64,000 nucleotides of DNA from Siphonodentalium dalli (GCA_032622095.1 CP136064.1:3592280-3656279); one strand, 5' to 3'; positions 32,439 through 44,849 are shown, counted from the first letter of the stretch. The notes: generated from the letters alone by a model not told the origin. Translations and numbers: made by a program.

Positions 32439-33784
32439 AGTGTGTATATAGAGTATGTAGCATGCAAATCACAGAGAGCATGGGTATAAATCTGTGTGTG
32501 TTTATTGAGGCTTCTGTCATGTTTCGCTCATTTATCTTGTGATATTAGACACCTTCTGCATCATGAACTACCACTGATAAGAATTACGAATAACTAAATA
32601 GTTGTGGAGGTCCTAAAATCTTTGACTACGAGTTCATTTGTGAGAAAATCGTGCTGTTCAAACTTCTTTCAACTCCCACATTAGGACAAGAGAAATGATC
32701 CCAAACTAATTACTATATGATACATTTTGTTGAAAACCCTAAACCTTAAAGTAACTATGGATATGAAAAATCAACAACTGATTGAAAGAACACAAATAGT
32801 AGTGATGTAGTACCCTATAAGTAGTGATGTAGTACCCCATTCATAATTCTTATTAGTAGTTGTTAATTATGGGAAAGGTGTCTATTTATGTTTGTTATAC
32901 CTACACATGTAATTCTGAGTTAATTGTATACTTTGGGAAATGTACGTTTAACAGTGGGGGTTACATTTAATTATTACGAGTCAGGAACACCAGTTTTTTG
33001 TCTCGAGGAAGTGAATTGTTCTATGAATTTAGAAGTTTGTGGCTGTTTTTTTTAACATTTATGCTACATTTTGATTGAAAATTTATCTTTTTATAATTTA
33101 TAATGCGAAATAGTTTTAACACCAGATGTTTCTCATGTGTTTGTTTGGGACAAGTCGTGCCAAGGTGCCTTTAAATGAGTTTCCTAGATATTTTGTTGTG
33201 GAAAGTGGTGACAGAATGAGATAGACCATCTTAATGAACATGTATTAAAATGAGGCATTTGAAACCCATAGAGAGCCCCACATAGACTGGAGCAGACGAC
33301 ACTCTGTAGTGCCTGCTTTCATCTGGAAGAGGCTCCCTGTGGGTTAAACATTAAACTTTATCAGTGAGGTTTGAGATGTATGTCTGGTTTTAACTTTTAT
33401 AAAGGGCAAAAAACAAATCGCAGAGAAAAAATAGGAAGACATTGCGGTGTGCTGTTCATTCCTTGTTATGTTAATAATTTCATTTTAATTAAATACATTT
33501 TAACATTGCAACCATTGAGTTCATAAATCAAAACAATTTTTTTAATCCAATACATTACGCTTTAATTCTTATGGCATATCAAAATTTTTATCATCAAATG
33601 CATCTTTGCTTTTTATACATCTGATGTGTATTTTTTTCAAATCATTTAAACCCAAGATCTGCTTAGCTTATGGTTGTCAATTTATTATGTTCATGTTACA
33701 TAAAGTTACATAAAGTTGTAGGTTCTGTTCATGCTGTATATGAACGTCAATGGCATTTTATAATAAAGCTCATGTTACAGCCTC
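32439..33784. other. no gene recognised
   Basis: 1.3 kb of AT-rich sequence. A diverged inverted pair (GAAACCCATAGAGAGCCCC and GGCTCCCTGTGGGTT) lies at about 33258-33346. No exon evidence. Confidence 0.45.
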
Positions 33785-34324
33785 TCATGTTGATACTCAA
33801 TTCCCATCATAGCAACCACCAGATACTCAATCCCCACCATAGCAACCACCAGATACTCAATCCCCATCATAGCAACCACCAGATACTCAATCCCCACCAT
33901 AGCAACCACCAGATACTCAATCCCCATCATAGCAACCACCAGATACTCAATCCCCACCATAGCAACCACCAGATACGCAATCCCCATCATAGCAACCACC
34001 AGATACGCAATCCCCATCATAGCAACCACCAGATACTCAATCCCCATCATAGCAACCACCAGATACTCAATCCCCATCATAGCAACCACCAGATACTCAA
34101 TCCCCATCATAGCAACCACCAGATACTCAATCCCCATCATAGTAACCACCAGATACTCAATCCCCATCATAGCAACCACCAGATACTCAATCCCCATCAT
34201 AGCAACCACCAGATACTCAATCCCCATCATAGCAACCACCAGATACTCAATCCCCATCATAGCAACCACCAGATACTCAATCCCCATCATAGCAACCACC
34301 AGATACTCAATCCCCATCATAGCC
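33785..34324 (+). repeat. 30-bp minisatellite, about 18 copies
   Basis: Unit AGATACTCAATCCCCATCAT followed by AGCAACCACC, with few variants. One further partial unit lies beyond the MITE at 34785-34810. Open frames on both strands are by-products of the 30-bp period. Confidence 0.95.
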
Positions 34325-34328
34325 TGTT

Positions 34329-34782
34329 TTAACCCTTTCAGTGCCAAGTCTGATTTTTGTATCAACCCGTATACCCTGTGCCAATGCATTCTCTTATATA
34401 TGCGAGTCGACCAAAGGTTGCCTCGCATATATTAGAGAATGCATTGGCCTAACAATTTTTCATCATTTGTTACAATTTTTTACAATTTTAATCATTTCTT
34501 TTATTATTTAACAGACTTATTTTGTAGGTTTAGTGCCAGGGAATATTACGTTTTTCATGGGCATCAGAATTATTACTATGAATACATGGTGATAGTTTTG
34601 AGTTATAACTTGCCCCTAAGGTTTTATCCAGTTTGTTTTTAAATTCGCTGTAGCATGCTTAAGCATACCCAAAACAAATTGAACCCAAAAAAATCTAAAA
34701 TAAAATAATTATTTTTTAGGGCCGATTTTACAGACCGTAAATTAGGGCCGATGAGATCGGCCTGTGGCACTGAAAGGGTTAA
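34329..34782. mobile_element. piggyBac-type MITE, CCCTTTCAGTGCCA subfamily
   Basis: TTAA at both ends (34329-34332, 34779-34782), tips CCCTTTCAGTGCCA and TGGCACTGAAAGGG. The left arm carries the same TGCATTCTCTTATATATGCG hairpin as the other subfamilies. It was inserted into the end of the 30-bp array. Confidence 0.88.
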
Positions 34783-34961
34783 TAGATACTCAATCCCCAT
34801 CATAGCCTGTTTTCACAGCTGGTAAATTTTCAGGAAATTCTTTACAGAATGATCACAGATGTTTTGCTGAATAGTGATCATGGGGAAATTTTCTCCAAAA
34901 ATATTGTGTTGACACCTGAGAGTAATTAAGTTGAGGGGCGGAGGAAACTGGAATCAGCTTG

Positions 34962-35240
34962 TCCATCTGTCTGTTCATCTGTCTGTTCATCTGTCTGTTC
35001 ATCTGTCTGTCCATCTGTCTGTTCATCTGTCTGTTCATCTGTCTGTTCATCTGTCTGTTCATCTGTCTGTTCATCTGTCTGTCCATCTGTCTGTCCATCT
35101 GTCTGTTCATCTGTCTGTCCATCTGTCTGTTCATCTGTCTGTCCATCTGTCTGTCCATCTGTCTGTTCATCTGTCTGTCCATCTGTCTGTCCATCTGTCT
35201 GTTCATCTGTCTGTTCATCTGTCTGTCCATCTGTCGGTTC
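34962..35240. repeat. 12-bp minisatellite, about 23 copies
   Basis: Unit GTCTGTTCATCT with GTCTGTCCATCT variants. All three plus frames and one minus frame stay open, as expected. Confidence 0.95.
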
Positions 35241-35243
35241 ATG

Positions 35244-35899
35244 TACGCAACTATCAGTTGTATTCCTTCATTTTTCAGTCAATTTCAAACTTGGCAGATA
35301 TTTATTACCATGCACAAATAGCGGATGAAGATGGATAACTCTAAAATCAAGTGACCTTTTTGTGTCAGATATTTGACAAACTGGCAAAATTTTATGGTAC
35401 AAAATGTTGACAAGGCAATTTTATACTATAGTTGACTGTGGTTAACATTATTTTTGGGCAATTAGTTGATTCTGATAACTGAAGCGGCATTTCAAAAAAA
35501 TTGTTGGAATCTGAAATTTGTTTATAGGATTGAAGTTTAAAGGCTAAATTTGGGGAAAATATCAGTTGTATAAGTTAATTACATAGTGGTAGAGCGTATT
35601 ACAAACCACTGTGATGGGAAGGATAGGCAAGAATTCTTCTTCCCTTATTTTTTTAATGCACCTACAATCTAAGGGCACAATGCACCTACTATCTAAGGGC
35701 AGTTACTCTACTGTAAATGGATCTGACCAGCCTGGTTTTCAAATTTGCAAAGTAATCCTTGTTGGAAGAACCAAACTTCAAAATTGGAATTGGCATCTCC
35801 AAATGTATTGGCTTGAAGTGCACTATTTGATGGCAGAAGTCCTAAAAGACAGGAGAGGCTAGTCAATTAAATTTGATTCTATGACAGACTGGAGATAAT
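35244..35899. other. no gene recognised
   Basis: Short frames only. A stretch near 35330-35355 (GATGGATAACTCTAAAATCA) also occurs in the fold-back at 54060, so some dispersed repeat is present. Confidence 0.4.
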
Positions 35900-36322
35900 A
35901 CATATTTTTCTGTCCGCCAACAGCTTTTAAAACGCCCATTTGATAAAAAACGGTCGTATTATGTAAATGGATGTCCGCCCATCTGCTTTTGGTTGCCGGA
36001 TGATAACTTTAGATTGAATCAAGTGAACTGAACCAAATTTGGTATGTTAGTTTACCACACCAAAATAAAGTTCAAGTTCGAATATGAGTTTCGTACGCAT
36101 GATTTTGACAAGAGTTATGCCCCTTTTTCGACTTAGCTTTTACCTGATTTGTGGTTTCCGGACGATAACTTTTGATTGAATCAAGTGAACTGAACCAAAT
36201 TTGGTATACAGATCAAGTTCAAATATTATTTCGTCTTAAGTCAAAGGTGTCAAACAAATGAATTAAACCTTGCCCAACTCTACTCCAGAAACGGGCGTAT
36301 TATGCCATGCCCTGCTCTTGTT
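35900..36322 (+). mobile_element. satellite-type (Helentron-like) element, 3' part
   Basis: Two body units with CCGGATGATAACTTTAGATT and GAACTGAACCAAATTTGGTA, then the 3' end GGGCGTATTATGCCATGCCC followed by TGCTCTTGTT. This end matches the one at 18234. A GTCCGCC-like start near 35913 may be a degraded 5' part. Confidence 0.6.
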
Positions 36323-36844
36323 AAAAGTTTTTTTTTTTCACTACAGACATTAGTGTCCAATGGCTGTGATTGCACATCTTTGAGTCATTCAAGAATTCCA
36401 CGAACAATGTCCGAAGATACAAATTACATACAAGATTACATTCAGTCCTATCCAGTATCATGTGTTTTATAAAACAAGCAAAATACACAGCATAAACCAA
36501 ACCTCGATCATATGACCAAGACGCATGCATGGATTGATCATTCACTGCAGTCGATCTTTTTATATCAAAATAATTATGTTCAGTCATTCATTCGCATGGT
36601 GTAACTTGAATGGAAGTTTGTTGGTTGAAATTACATCATGTGACATCACACACAGGGCTCTGGCATGTTCATATTTTATGAAGTTGTGAATGCAACTTTT
36701 AACAAAATACAAGAATATCCTTCAAAATGGGCACTGAATGCTGTTTTAATTTGTTGCTTTCCATGGAGTATGGACACAAGTTGGTCTGATATTTTTATGT
36801 GCGTTTCAAGTTCCACACAAATTTTCAAGACCAAAACAAAAATA
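36323..36844. other. no gene recognised
   Basis: Unique-looking sequence with short frames lacking family motifs. Confidence 0.4.
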
Positions 36845-37000
36845 AAAGGTCGGCCGACCAGTGTCCCCCGACAACCCAAAACAAACAAGACCATTCCAAA
36901 ACAAAATAAAAGGTCGGCCGACCAGAGTGTCCCCCGACAACGTGACCATTCCAAAACAAAATAAAAGGTCGGCCGACCACAGTGTCCCCCGACAACGTGG
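36845..37000. repeat. 58-bp tandem repeat with GGTCGGCCGACC palindrome
   Basis: About 2.7 units: AAAGGTCGGCCGACCA, GTGTCCCCCGACAAC, then GACCATTCCAAAACAAAATA. Each unit has a perfect 12-bp palindrome. Confidence 0.85.
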
Positions 37001-37709
37001 CAAGTCGATGCCGCTTTGTTAAAGAAATTTAAAAAAATGTTGAAATGTTCAAAGTCGAAAGGGTTAATAATTCCGTAAAAAAAATCTATAGCAGGATGAC
37101 TCTGAAGTTTCAAATATCTACGATCAAAACTGTAGGAGGAGTTGATTACACCGTGAAGTAACCCTCATACAGAAAATTATAAAAAAATGTTTTTCCAAAG
37201 TAGAAAGGCCCATAACTCTGGGAACAAGACAGTCAATGACTATGGGGTCGTTCACCAGACTGCAAAGACTGGGACTCGGGAGACCACAACAGTCAGAACT
37301 TTTCATAATCACTTTAAAAGAAGTAGATCTAAACAGAATATGTGGCCAGAGAGGCTTCATGTATGTAGATCGGTGAATATCCACCTTGAAATTACCAACT
37401 GTACACTACTGATCACCTCCCTCCTCCAGCTCAACAAGTCCCCTCCCGACTGGGCTCCAGACTCCCAAGTCTTAGGTTGGAATTTCACAACAGACGTCTC
37501 AAACTTTCTCAATTGTTGGAAATTTCCAATCTCACAAGCGCCTTTTTTATAAAACCATTTAGACATGTTTGAAGCACAATTATCCATGGACCCAAAACAT
37601 CATACATGTATGTCAGATTAATCAGTCAGCTAATTCCAAGGTAGATGTTTTAATGAATTTGGTATTTCAATTATTTTATTAGATACAAAAGTGTTAACTC
37701 CCCATAGCC
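37001..37709. other. no gene recognised
   Basis: Includes AGGCCCATAACTCTGGGAAC, a phrase typical of satellite-type bodies, at about 37205. The longest frame has no family motif. Confidence 0.4.
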
Positions 37710-38420
37710 CCGTCATTTCTTAACAGGTTGACCTCATGTTAACAAATCGGAATCTCAGTCACTAAAGGATCCTCCATACTATATGTAAGCTAAATAGTCC
37801 AACCTCTCTTGAGAAGACATTTTAAGAATTACTATAGAGATATACAGTTATGTCCCTGGTCCCACCCCATTTAACCTGGTGACCCCATCTGAATAAATTG
37901 GAATCCCAGACACCAAAGAACCCTTCATACTAAATATCAGTAAAATAGACCTGATGGTCCTTGTGAAGGAAGCATATTAAGAGGGAAACTGTCCTTCGCT
38001 TGGTCCCTATTTGACCAGGTCATCCCATTAAAATAAAGCTGAATTGCAGTCAAACAAGAACATTCCATGCTAAATAAGCCAACTAGTTCTTTGCTCTTGC
38101 AAACATATTTTAAGAATTACTATGTGGTGAAATAGTTATGTCTCTGCCCTTATTCGACTTTGTGATCCCATTTTCACAAATCTGTCACCCAAGGTAATTT
38201 CATACCAAATATAAGCAAAATAGGACATTTGATTCTTGCATAGAAGACATATCATGAATTACTATGGAGAGAAAGAGTAATATAGCTGGCCTTGCACCTA
38301 CTTGACCTGGTGACCCTGATTGAACAAATCTGAATCACACATCACCAAAGGAGCCTCAATATTAATTATGAGCTAAATAGAGCTGGTGGTTCTTTCAAAG
38401 AACACTTTTCAAGTTTGCCA
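37710..38420. repeat. 145-bp tandem units, satellite-type element body
   Basis: About five diverged units, each with a GACC(T/A)GGTGACCCCAT-like phrase (near 37727, 37875, 38012, 38157, 38301) and GAATTACTATGGAGA. The same phrase occurs at 40580 (GACCCAGTGACCTCATCTGA) in an element with a clear 5' hairpin, so this is probably a body fragment of that family. Confidence 0.65.
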
Positions 38421-38718
38421 AATGAACTGGTGGATGTGGGAGTGTTAAATGTCCTGTTGAAAGATTTGAAGAATATATATGCTTGTTGTAATTGTGAATT
38501 AATGACCTCTAGCAAATCTGTAGGGAATGTTTATAAAAATGTCAGATTTCACTTGACATGTGTAGGCATACCCTGCATACAGTTAGAGCCAAAGTAAATG
38601 CTTCTTATTAATGATTCGGTCAAGAATTTTAGTAAATATTATTTTTGGGACCAGGGTGGCAGAAGCAGTGAACTTGAGTAAAGGGCCAGGGGGCACAATA
38701 TATAATTATATATATATA
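38421..38718. other. no gene recognised
   Basis: Spacer ending in a TA-rich Helitron target. Confidence 0.4.
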
Positions 38719-40505
38719 CTAGCCGATGAGCCCGACGTTGTCCGGGCTATTCAACGAGAGGCCGATCACGATCGGCAGATGTTTAACCCATCCCTTGGCG
38801 ATAGTAAATTGTTAAGATCAGAATCATAATCTTTTAATGTTGAATTATAGAGTATACTGTTATGATCTAAAGTAGTATATGACAAATGTACATAATAACC
38901 AGTAATAACACAAATTATTGGAATGTATGAGTCAATATAGAAGGGTTAATATAACATCTAAACTCTAGAGCCTGTCACCACTATCATATTGTGAGCAGTT
39001 CTATTCATGTTGTTGCAAATTGCCATGTGAGATATCAAAATAATATAATTATTTATTTAATGGAAAAGGTTAAAAGACATGGAATGGGTAAAAGGGGTTA
39101 AATCACCTATCTCGGCCCTGTTTGATCCAATGTAGTCCCATCATCCAAGGACTTAGAGAGCTCCATTGGTCTAGTTAAATAAATTCACCTGGCTAAGTTG
39201 TGGTTAAAAAGATAGCTAAATCAATTTATCCAATAATTCACTGTGTCTCTTATACAGACCTAACATATGAGGGCTATAAATAACTCTCAAAGCAATAAAC
39301 TATATTGTCTTTTATCTTGCTCACAGAGAAGCAGGTATTCATTAATTGTAAGTTACTTGGGTTATAATCTGGATAATTCTTAGTTTAAAAAGGGCCATAT
39401 CTCTGGTATAACAAATTGGATTCAAACTCGTTCTGTATTTTGAGTTGAGAAACTCATACCAAATTTGGTTCCTATCAGATGAAAAATGGTTGATTTTTCG
39501 AAGTACATGTATGTGTGAATCATATGTCAAAGGACCATAACACCATTAAAAAAAATCAGATCAAACCCATATTCGAAATCAATCTGTATGTTGGTCTGAG
39601 AAACTCATACACCAAATTTGGTTCCAATCAGATAAAAAATGTTTGAGTTATGGCAGAATGCGTGAATTCTAAGTCAAAAAAGGGCCATAACTCTGTCAAA
39701 AAAAGTCGGATCAAACCCATATTCGAACTCGATCTGTATTTTGGGCTGAAAACCCCATATACAAAATTTGGTTTTGATCAGGTAAAAAATGTTTGAGTTA
39801 TCGCATTACACGTAAAGTGTCTACGGACGGACAGACGGACGGACGCACGACGAGTGGTCAATCCGGACAACGACACTATGTTTACCATACATGGTATGGG
39901 TAAACATAAAAACCAAATTTCAAGTCGATAGCTCTACCCAGCCCGACGTTGTCCGGGCTATTCAAAAACCAAATTTCAAGTCGATAGCTCTACCCGTGTC
40001 CGAGATCTGGTCTGCGCACGCGCGAAGCTGGCGTCGCACGGGCTCGGCGACCCGATAAAATTTGTATCCGGGGCAAGATACATTCACATAGCAAATTTCA
40101 AGTCGATAGCTCCACCCGTTTCCGAGATCTCGTCTGCGCATGCGCGAAGCTTGCGTCGCACGGGCTCGGCGACCCGATAAAATTCGTATCCGGGGCAAGA
40201 TACATTCACATAGCAAATTTCAAGTCGATAGCTCCACCCGTTTCCGAGATCTGGTCTGCGCATGCACGAAGCTGGCGTCGCACGGGCTCGGCGACCCGAT
40301 AAAATTCGTATCCGGGGCAAGATACATTCACATACCAAATTTCAAGTCGATAGCTCCATCCGCACGGGCTCGCCAATACGACAACGTCCACCGCCTGGTC
40401 AAACTACACACACGTACCAAGTTTTGTCCCGATCGGTCGAGAATCGTAGATTTGTATAAATGACATACAGACAGACAAACAGAGGTCTTCAAAATATATA
40501 TGAGA
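38719..40505 (-). mobile_element. non-autonomous Helitron A relative, with nested insert
   Basis: Read on the minus strand it starts TCTCATATATATTTTGAAG after an A and ends GCCCGGACAACGTCGGGC, TCATCGG, CTAG, then T. Several 120-bp units (GATCTCGGAAACGGGTGG) lie at 39940-40350. The insert at 38753-39907 splits the last unit about 30 bp from the 3' end. Confidence 0.85.
38753..39907 (-). mobile_element. satellite-type (Helentron-like) element, ATGTTTACC family, copy 2
   Basis: Inverted relative of 7756-9087: the 5' hairpin (minus strand) ends at 39907 and the tail CTCTCGTT is at 38753-38760. The neighbouring intact Helitron unit (GGTTTTTGAATAGCC) shows the empty site, again next to a T run and without duplication. 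The body has GAGTTATGGC and AATTTGGTTCCAATCAGAT phrases. Confidence 0.85.
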
Positions 40506-40509
40506 TATA

Positions 40510-40743
40510 ATTGACCATGGAAGTTAAAATAAAAAAACAAACATTTAAAATATTTTTCCCTGGCCCCACCCACATTTGACCCAGTGACCTCATCTGAATG
40601 CGAGTCACCTAGGGAAAATCCACACCAAATATGAACCCATTCGGTTCCAGAGTAGAAGAGGTTTAAAGAATTGTTGACGGATGGATGGACGGACGAGTGA
40701 TGACTATAGATAGCTCCACCGGAGACTTCGTCTCAGGTGAGCT
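40510..40743 (-). mobile_element. satellite-type (Helentron-like) element, AGCTCACC family, 5' part
   Basis: On the minus strand: hairpin AGCTCACCTGAGACGAAG..GGTGGAGCT, then CGTCCGTCCATCCATCCGTC, then one body unit of the type seen at 37710-38420. No 3' hairpin was found before the Helitron edge. Confidence 0.6.
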
Positions 40744-40748
40744 AAAAA

Positions 40749-41248
40749 TCATTGGATGAAACTCAAATTCGAACTTGATCTGTATTTTGATATGAACTAC
40801 TCACAAAAAAACAGAATTTCCCATTAAACAATCCAAACTTGAGTTATCATCCGGAAACCAAAGAAAAAACAAGAAAAGTTGACTTTTCTAAGTCGAAAAG
40901 CCCATAACTCTGAAAAAAAATCATCGGATCAAACTCAAATTCGAACTCAACCTGTATCTTGATATGACTGATCCACAACAGTATTTGTATATAGAGGATC
41001 CAAACTTGAGATATCATCTGGAAACCGAAAAAATGAGAAATTTTCTAAGTAAAAAAAAAGTTGAAAAAGGGGAAATAACTCCATAAAAGAACATCGGATC
41101 GAATCCAGAATTGCAGAGCACCTGTGTTCTTGGTTGAGACACCTACATACCAGGTTTCAATAAAATCGGATGATCATTACTGGAGTTATAACTCCATACG
41201 CACGGATAGTTACAATAGTCCCCCAAAAATAAATTTTTCGGGGGACAA
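40749..41248 (-). mobile_element. satellite-type (Helentron-like) element, GTCCCCCG family
   Basis: On the minus strand: 5' hairpin GTCCCCCGAAAAATTT..TTGGGGGAC (41218-41246), then ATCCGTGCG, then about three units with GAGTTATGGGCTTTTCGAC-like phrases. The 3' end is not resolved. Confidence 0.6.
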
Positions 41249-41339
41249 TCAACATCCATTTCTTCAATGTGAGGTTTCAAAAGAAGAAATAATTTGATAA
41301 GAATAATAGCTGGGCTGTTGCCGATGCATACCCTCTGTG

Positions 41340-42490
41340 GGCAAACCTATAACCTATGGTTGAGATACTTGGGCAGATGGACCCAGAAATCAACATTTTC
41401 AGATAAACAAAGATGAAAAACTCTTAGAACGGAAATCGTGAATAAAACAATTGAACGCCCATTGAATGTCCTCGGTGGTAAACATCTATATATTAAAAAA
41501 AAAAAAGTTCCCCCCCCCTAATATATTCGGTAATATTTTATGAGATATTGGGTGGATTTTGATGAAACTTTTCATAAATGATTTGTGGTACCAAAAACAT
41601 CAAGTGTGCTAATTACTGTGCTGTGAGATATGGCTGAGTGAGCACAAATTGAATGGAAGAGGGGCACTTTTCAAAAGTTGCAAAAACACAGGTAGAGTGA
41701 TCAGACATTCAGTTGTGACTTGGTCCCCATTTCTCACACAGGCTTGGAACATCCTTATTTGTTGGTACCTCAATGGCCTACATATTGGGAAACACGGTTT
41801 ACTGAAAAATGACTTCAATAACTCTGTTGCCAAAGGAAAGTGGTTAGACTGAATGGCCTGGGCATGCAGCAGGAATATTGTGTCCCGAGGATGACATGCA
41901 TGTTATCATGGACTCAGTGTCACTTTTTGACCACATTTACAGGCTACAGCCAGTAACAACTTGTGTGAACAATGGGGTGACTGTCCACTCTACATCAGTG
42001 TTTTGCAGCTTTTGATTCAATTCATGCTCAGCCGGCCATAACATAACTCACAGGACGGTGCCTCACACAGGTTGTATATCAGATACCACTAAACATTTGC
42101 GTAAAGTTTCATCAAAATCCATCCAATATCTCCCAAAATATTACCGAATATATTAGGAGGGGGGAACAAACATTTCCAGATAAACAAAGATGAATAGCTC
42201 TAGAACAGAAAACCCAAACAAAACAAGTGAATGTGCTCATAGTGGTGAACATCCATACCAAATTTCATTGAGATCCATCAATCGACAAAAAACCTACATT
42301 ACCAGATCAACAACTCTTAACAGAAAACCTGCACAAAACGATTGTGAACTCCCCTCCAATGAATGTCCTCATAGTGGTGAACATCCACCAAATTTCATTG
42401 TGATCCACTATGGTGGCCAACATATACAAATGTATGCAGACACGAAGATGGACAGCTTTAAAATATCAGATGCATGTAATGTGGTATAGC
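41340..42490. mobile_element. satellite-type body (125-bp units), interrupted
   Basis: Units with CAGATAAACAAAGATGAA, GAATGTCCTC(A/G)(T/G)(A/G)GTGG and CCAAATTTCATTG(A/T)GATCCA. No terminal hairpin was recognised. It is split by the long-TIR element at 41507-42167. Confidence 0.5.
41507..42167. mobile_element. long-TIR DNA element, 65-bp terminal inverted repeats
   Basis: The left end GTTCCCCCCCCCTAATATAT and the inverted right end match for about 65 bp (GAGATATTGGGTGGATTTTG). The 530-bp interior has no recognisable transposase. Nothing identifies the superfamily. Confidence 0.75.
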
Positions 42491-42712
42491 CACCATTTTC
42501 CCTCGGTCATGGGAAATAAAGCTTTTTATACCACGATCGCCTATCTTACTATATAAATAAAGCCATCTGTTTAAATTTTACATTTAATCAACACCTGTTG
42601 ATTAAACCGTGCCTACTGTTGATTTAAACTTTGCAGAGTGGATTAAACTTTCTCCATACAATTTGAACGGAAAAGTGCTTATCCATTGTAGAGATCGTGG
42701 CATAAACAAAAT

Positions 42713-42864
42713 ATACGCATAGTGTTTCTGAATAACTAATTTAATCCACTTGTGGGATTGGCGATTTACACCACTCGCTGAAGCTCGGGGTGTAAATCGC
42801 CAATCCCACTCGTGGATTAAATTTATTATTCAGAAACACTATGCGTATATTCTATATTTAAATA
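42713..42864. repeat. near-perfect palindrome, 75-bp arms
   Basis: The arms contain ATACGCATAGTGTTTCTGAA and TGGGATTGGCGATTTACACC, with a loop near 42785. Sequence to the left (GTGGATTAAACTTTCTCC) is related, so it may be one end of a larger fold-back element starting near 42500. Confidence 0.8.
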
Positions 42865-42871
42865 CAAGAAA

Positions 42872-43567
42872 CTAGCTGATGTGCCCGACTTCATCCGGGC
42901 TATTTAGGGATGTCTTTGTTCGATCCGTCCAGAAACATGCCTGTATGAGCAAGGTCAAGGAAACTGTCTCATATGAAATTGGACCTACCCATATTCTTTG
43001 ATATTGAAACTATCAATATTAATCAGCTGTTGGCATTTGAAACTGTCTTTCTAAGATGGCCACTGGCGGCCATGTTTTTAAATAAAATTTGGAAAAAATT
43101 GATGGCTCCCACAAGATCTGTATGCAGTTTGGTGACTATCGGACGGTCTGTAGGATGTGCCATGGGATTTAATCATGCAAAGAGTAAAATTTGAGATGGC
43201 TGCTAGCGGCCATGTTTTTCATCGAAAATTGTTCCAATTTGATAGCTCCCATCTAGAGGTGATCCTAAACAAGCCTGTAAATTTTCAAAATAATACTCCA
43301 ATAAATGTGGGCTGCAGAGTGTGCCAATGGATTAAAATTTAAATAAAAAGATGGCAAATATGAAGATCCATATGAAGTTTGGTGATGGATCAGATAAGGG
43401 AGGTGGCCTGTTGGGTGTGCTGGAGAATTTAGTCATACAAAGAGTAATATCCAAGATGGCCACTGGCAGCCATGATTTTTCATGAAATTCTGAAATGTGC
43501 GGATCATGTGTGCCAACCCATAGTGATGTGTTTTCAGCTAAAATTTGACTTGAGAAGTTGAGCTAAA
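42872..43567 (-). mobile_element. Helitron-like element with mixed features
   Basis: The left edge is a canonical Helitron 3' end on the minus strand: GCCCGGATGAAGTCGGGC, ACATCAG, CTAG, T. The right edge reads AGCTCAACTTCTCAAGTC on the minus strand, like the AGCTCAA-family 5' hairpin. The body has GATGGCCACTGGCGGCCATG units of that family. It is either a chimera of the two classes or two truncated elements side by side. Confidence 0.55.
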
Positions 43568-43570
43568 AAC

Positions 43571-44102
43571 ACACCACCACTCAATTCTTAAATTGCACAT
43601 CTTCATGAATCACTTCGTCTGTTTCAATGTCCATAGAACATCATGAAAAAAGCCAAAAAGCAAAACATGCCCAGATTAGGTTACCTTTCCTGTGTGAAAT
43701 TTTTAATCGCAAATTTGCTTCGCAATCACAAGATGCATTATGTTGCCATGGCCTAATATTCCATGCACCTAATCAACTGTGCCACCAGGGACGCCTCACC
43801 AACCAGTTTAACATGGCATAATCAGTCTTCTGAAAATCTACAACTCTTCTTTCAGTGTTGAAAAATAGATTTTTGCAATGTAATAATCATACAAGTTTCA
43901 ATTATTGATTTTCCCTGGACTTGCGACAGATTATGTTCAGTAATACAACATATAATTTAGCACCTAGAGAAGATATGTATATTATCTGTATATTTTTTTC
44001 GAACTAGGCTAATATCGCCCTTAATCCGAGTAAGATGGATTTACAACATCTCCAATCCAAATAATATGGATTTACAACATGCTGAAAATCTACTTCACTG
44101 CT
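43571..44102. other. no gene recognised
   Basis: AT-rich spacer without supportable features. Confidence 0.4.
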
Positions 44103-44417
44103 TTAACCCTTTACCCAACAAAACGGCCAAAAATGCCCAAATAAAGCTTCAACAGCCTAAAATATCTTCGGTCTGTCTCAATAACACCATACAAATATGG
44201 ATATCATTGGAACCGGTTCATTGACCACATTGTGATGGTTATGCCCTGTGCCAATGCATTCTCTTATATATATTTTTCTACATTTTTTAACAATTTTATC
44301 ATTTTTAATATGTGTTAAGCCAATGCATTCTCTTATATATGCGAGGCGACCTATGGTCGACTCGCATATATAAGAGAATGCATTGGCACAGGGCCGTTCT
44401 GTTGGGTAAAGGGTTAA
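44103..44417. mobile_element. piggyBac-type MITE (CCCTTTACCCAACA tips), short left hairpin
   Basis: TTAA at 44103-44106 and 44414-44417. The left hairpin has lost one side (TCTTATATATATTTTTC); the right is intact. Confidence 0.88.
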
Positions 44418-44542
44418 AAGAATGTGTAGATTCCCATTTTTGCGATGTCACTCATATGAAAGAGTTGTCAGTTACTAAGAGGCGGTCCTATTATTAAATA
44501 GGATATTACTTGGTCGGTTTGATATTATTGGCCTGATATAAA

Positions 44543-44712
44543 TCAGCCCACGGTAACCTCTTATCAGCCTACTGTAACATATCAGCCTACGGTAACATCA
44601 CATCAGCCCACGGTAACCTCACATCAGCCTGCGGTAAGCTCATATCAGCCGACGGTAACCTCATATCAGCCGACGGTAACCTCATATCAGCCCACGGTAA
44701 CCTCATATCAGC
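44543..44712. repeat. 21-bp minisatellite, about 8 copies
   Basis: Unit ATATCAGCCYACGGTAACCTC with variants. Confidence 0.85.
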
Positions 44713-44849
44713 ATTCAACCTTCAGCTTATTTGATTGCCGAGTGTGAGAATTTCAAATTTCCACCCAGCAATTTATTGAATATCGGCCAGTTTCTCAGAA
44801 ATACAGATACAAGGTCACCAAGCCTGGATATATTGTGTCTGACATGTGC

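Noticed and set aside
33670-34428. Frames of about 220 codons on both strands
   Set aside because: Artefact of the 30-bp minisatellite.
34853-35338. Several frames of 120-135 codons
   Set aside because: Artefact of the 12-bp minisatellite, which leaves many frames open.
37187-37552. 121-codon plus-strand frame
   Set aside because: Begins within satellite-type body phrases (AGGCCCATAACTCTGG) and shows no recognisable domain.
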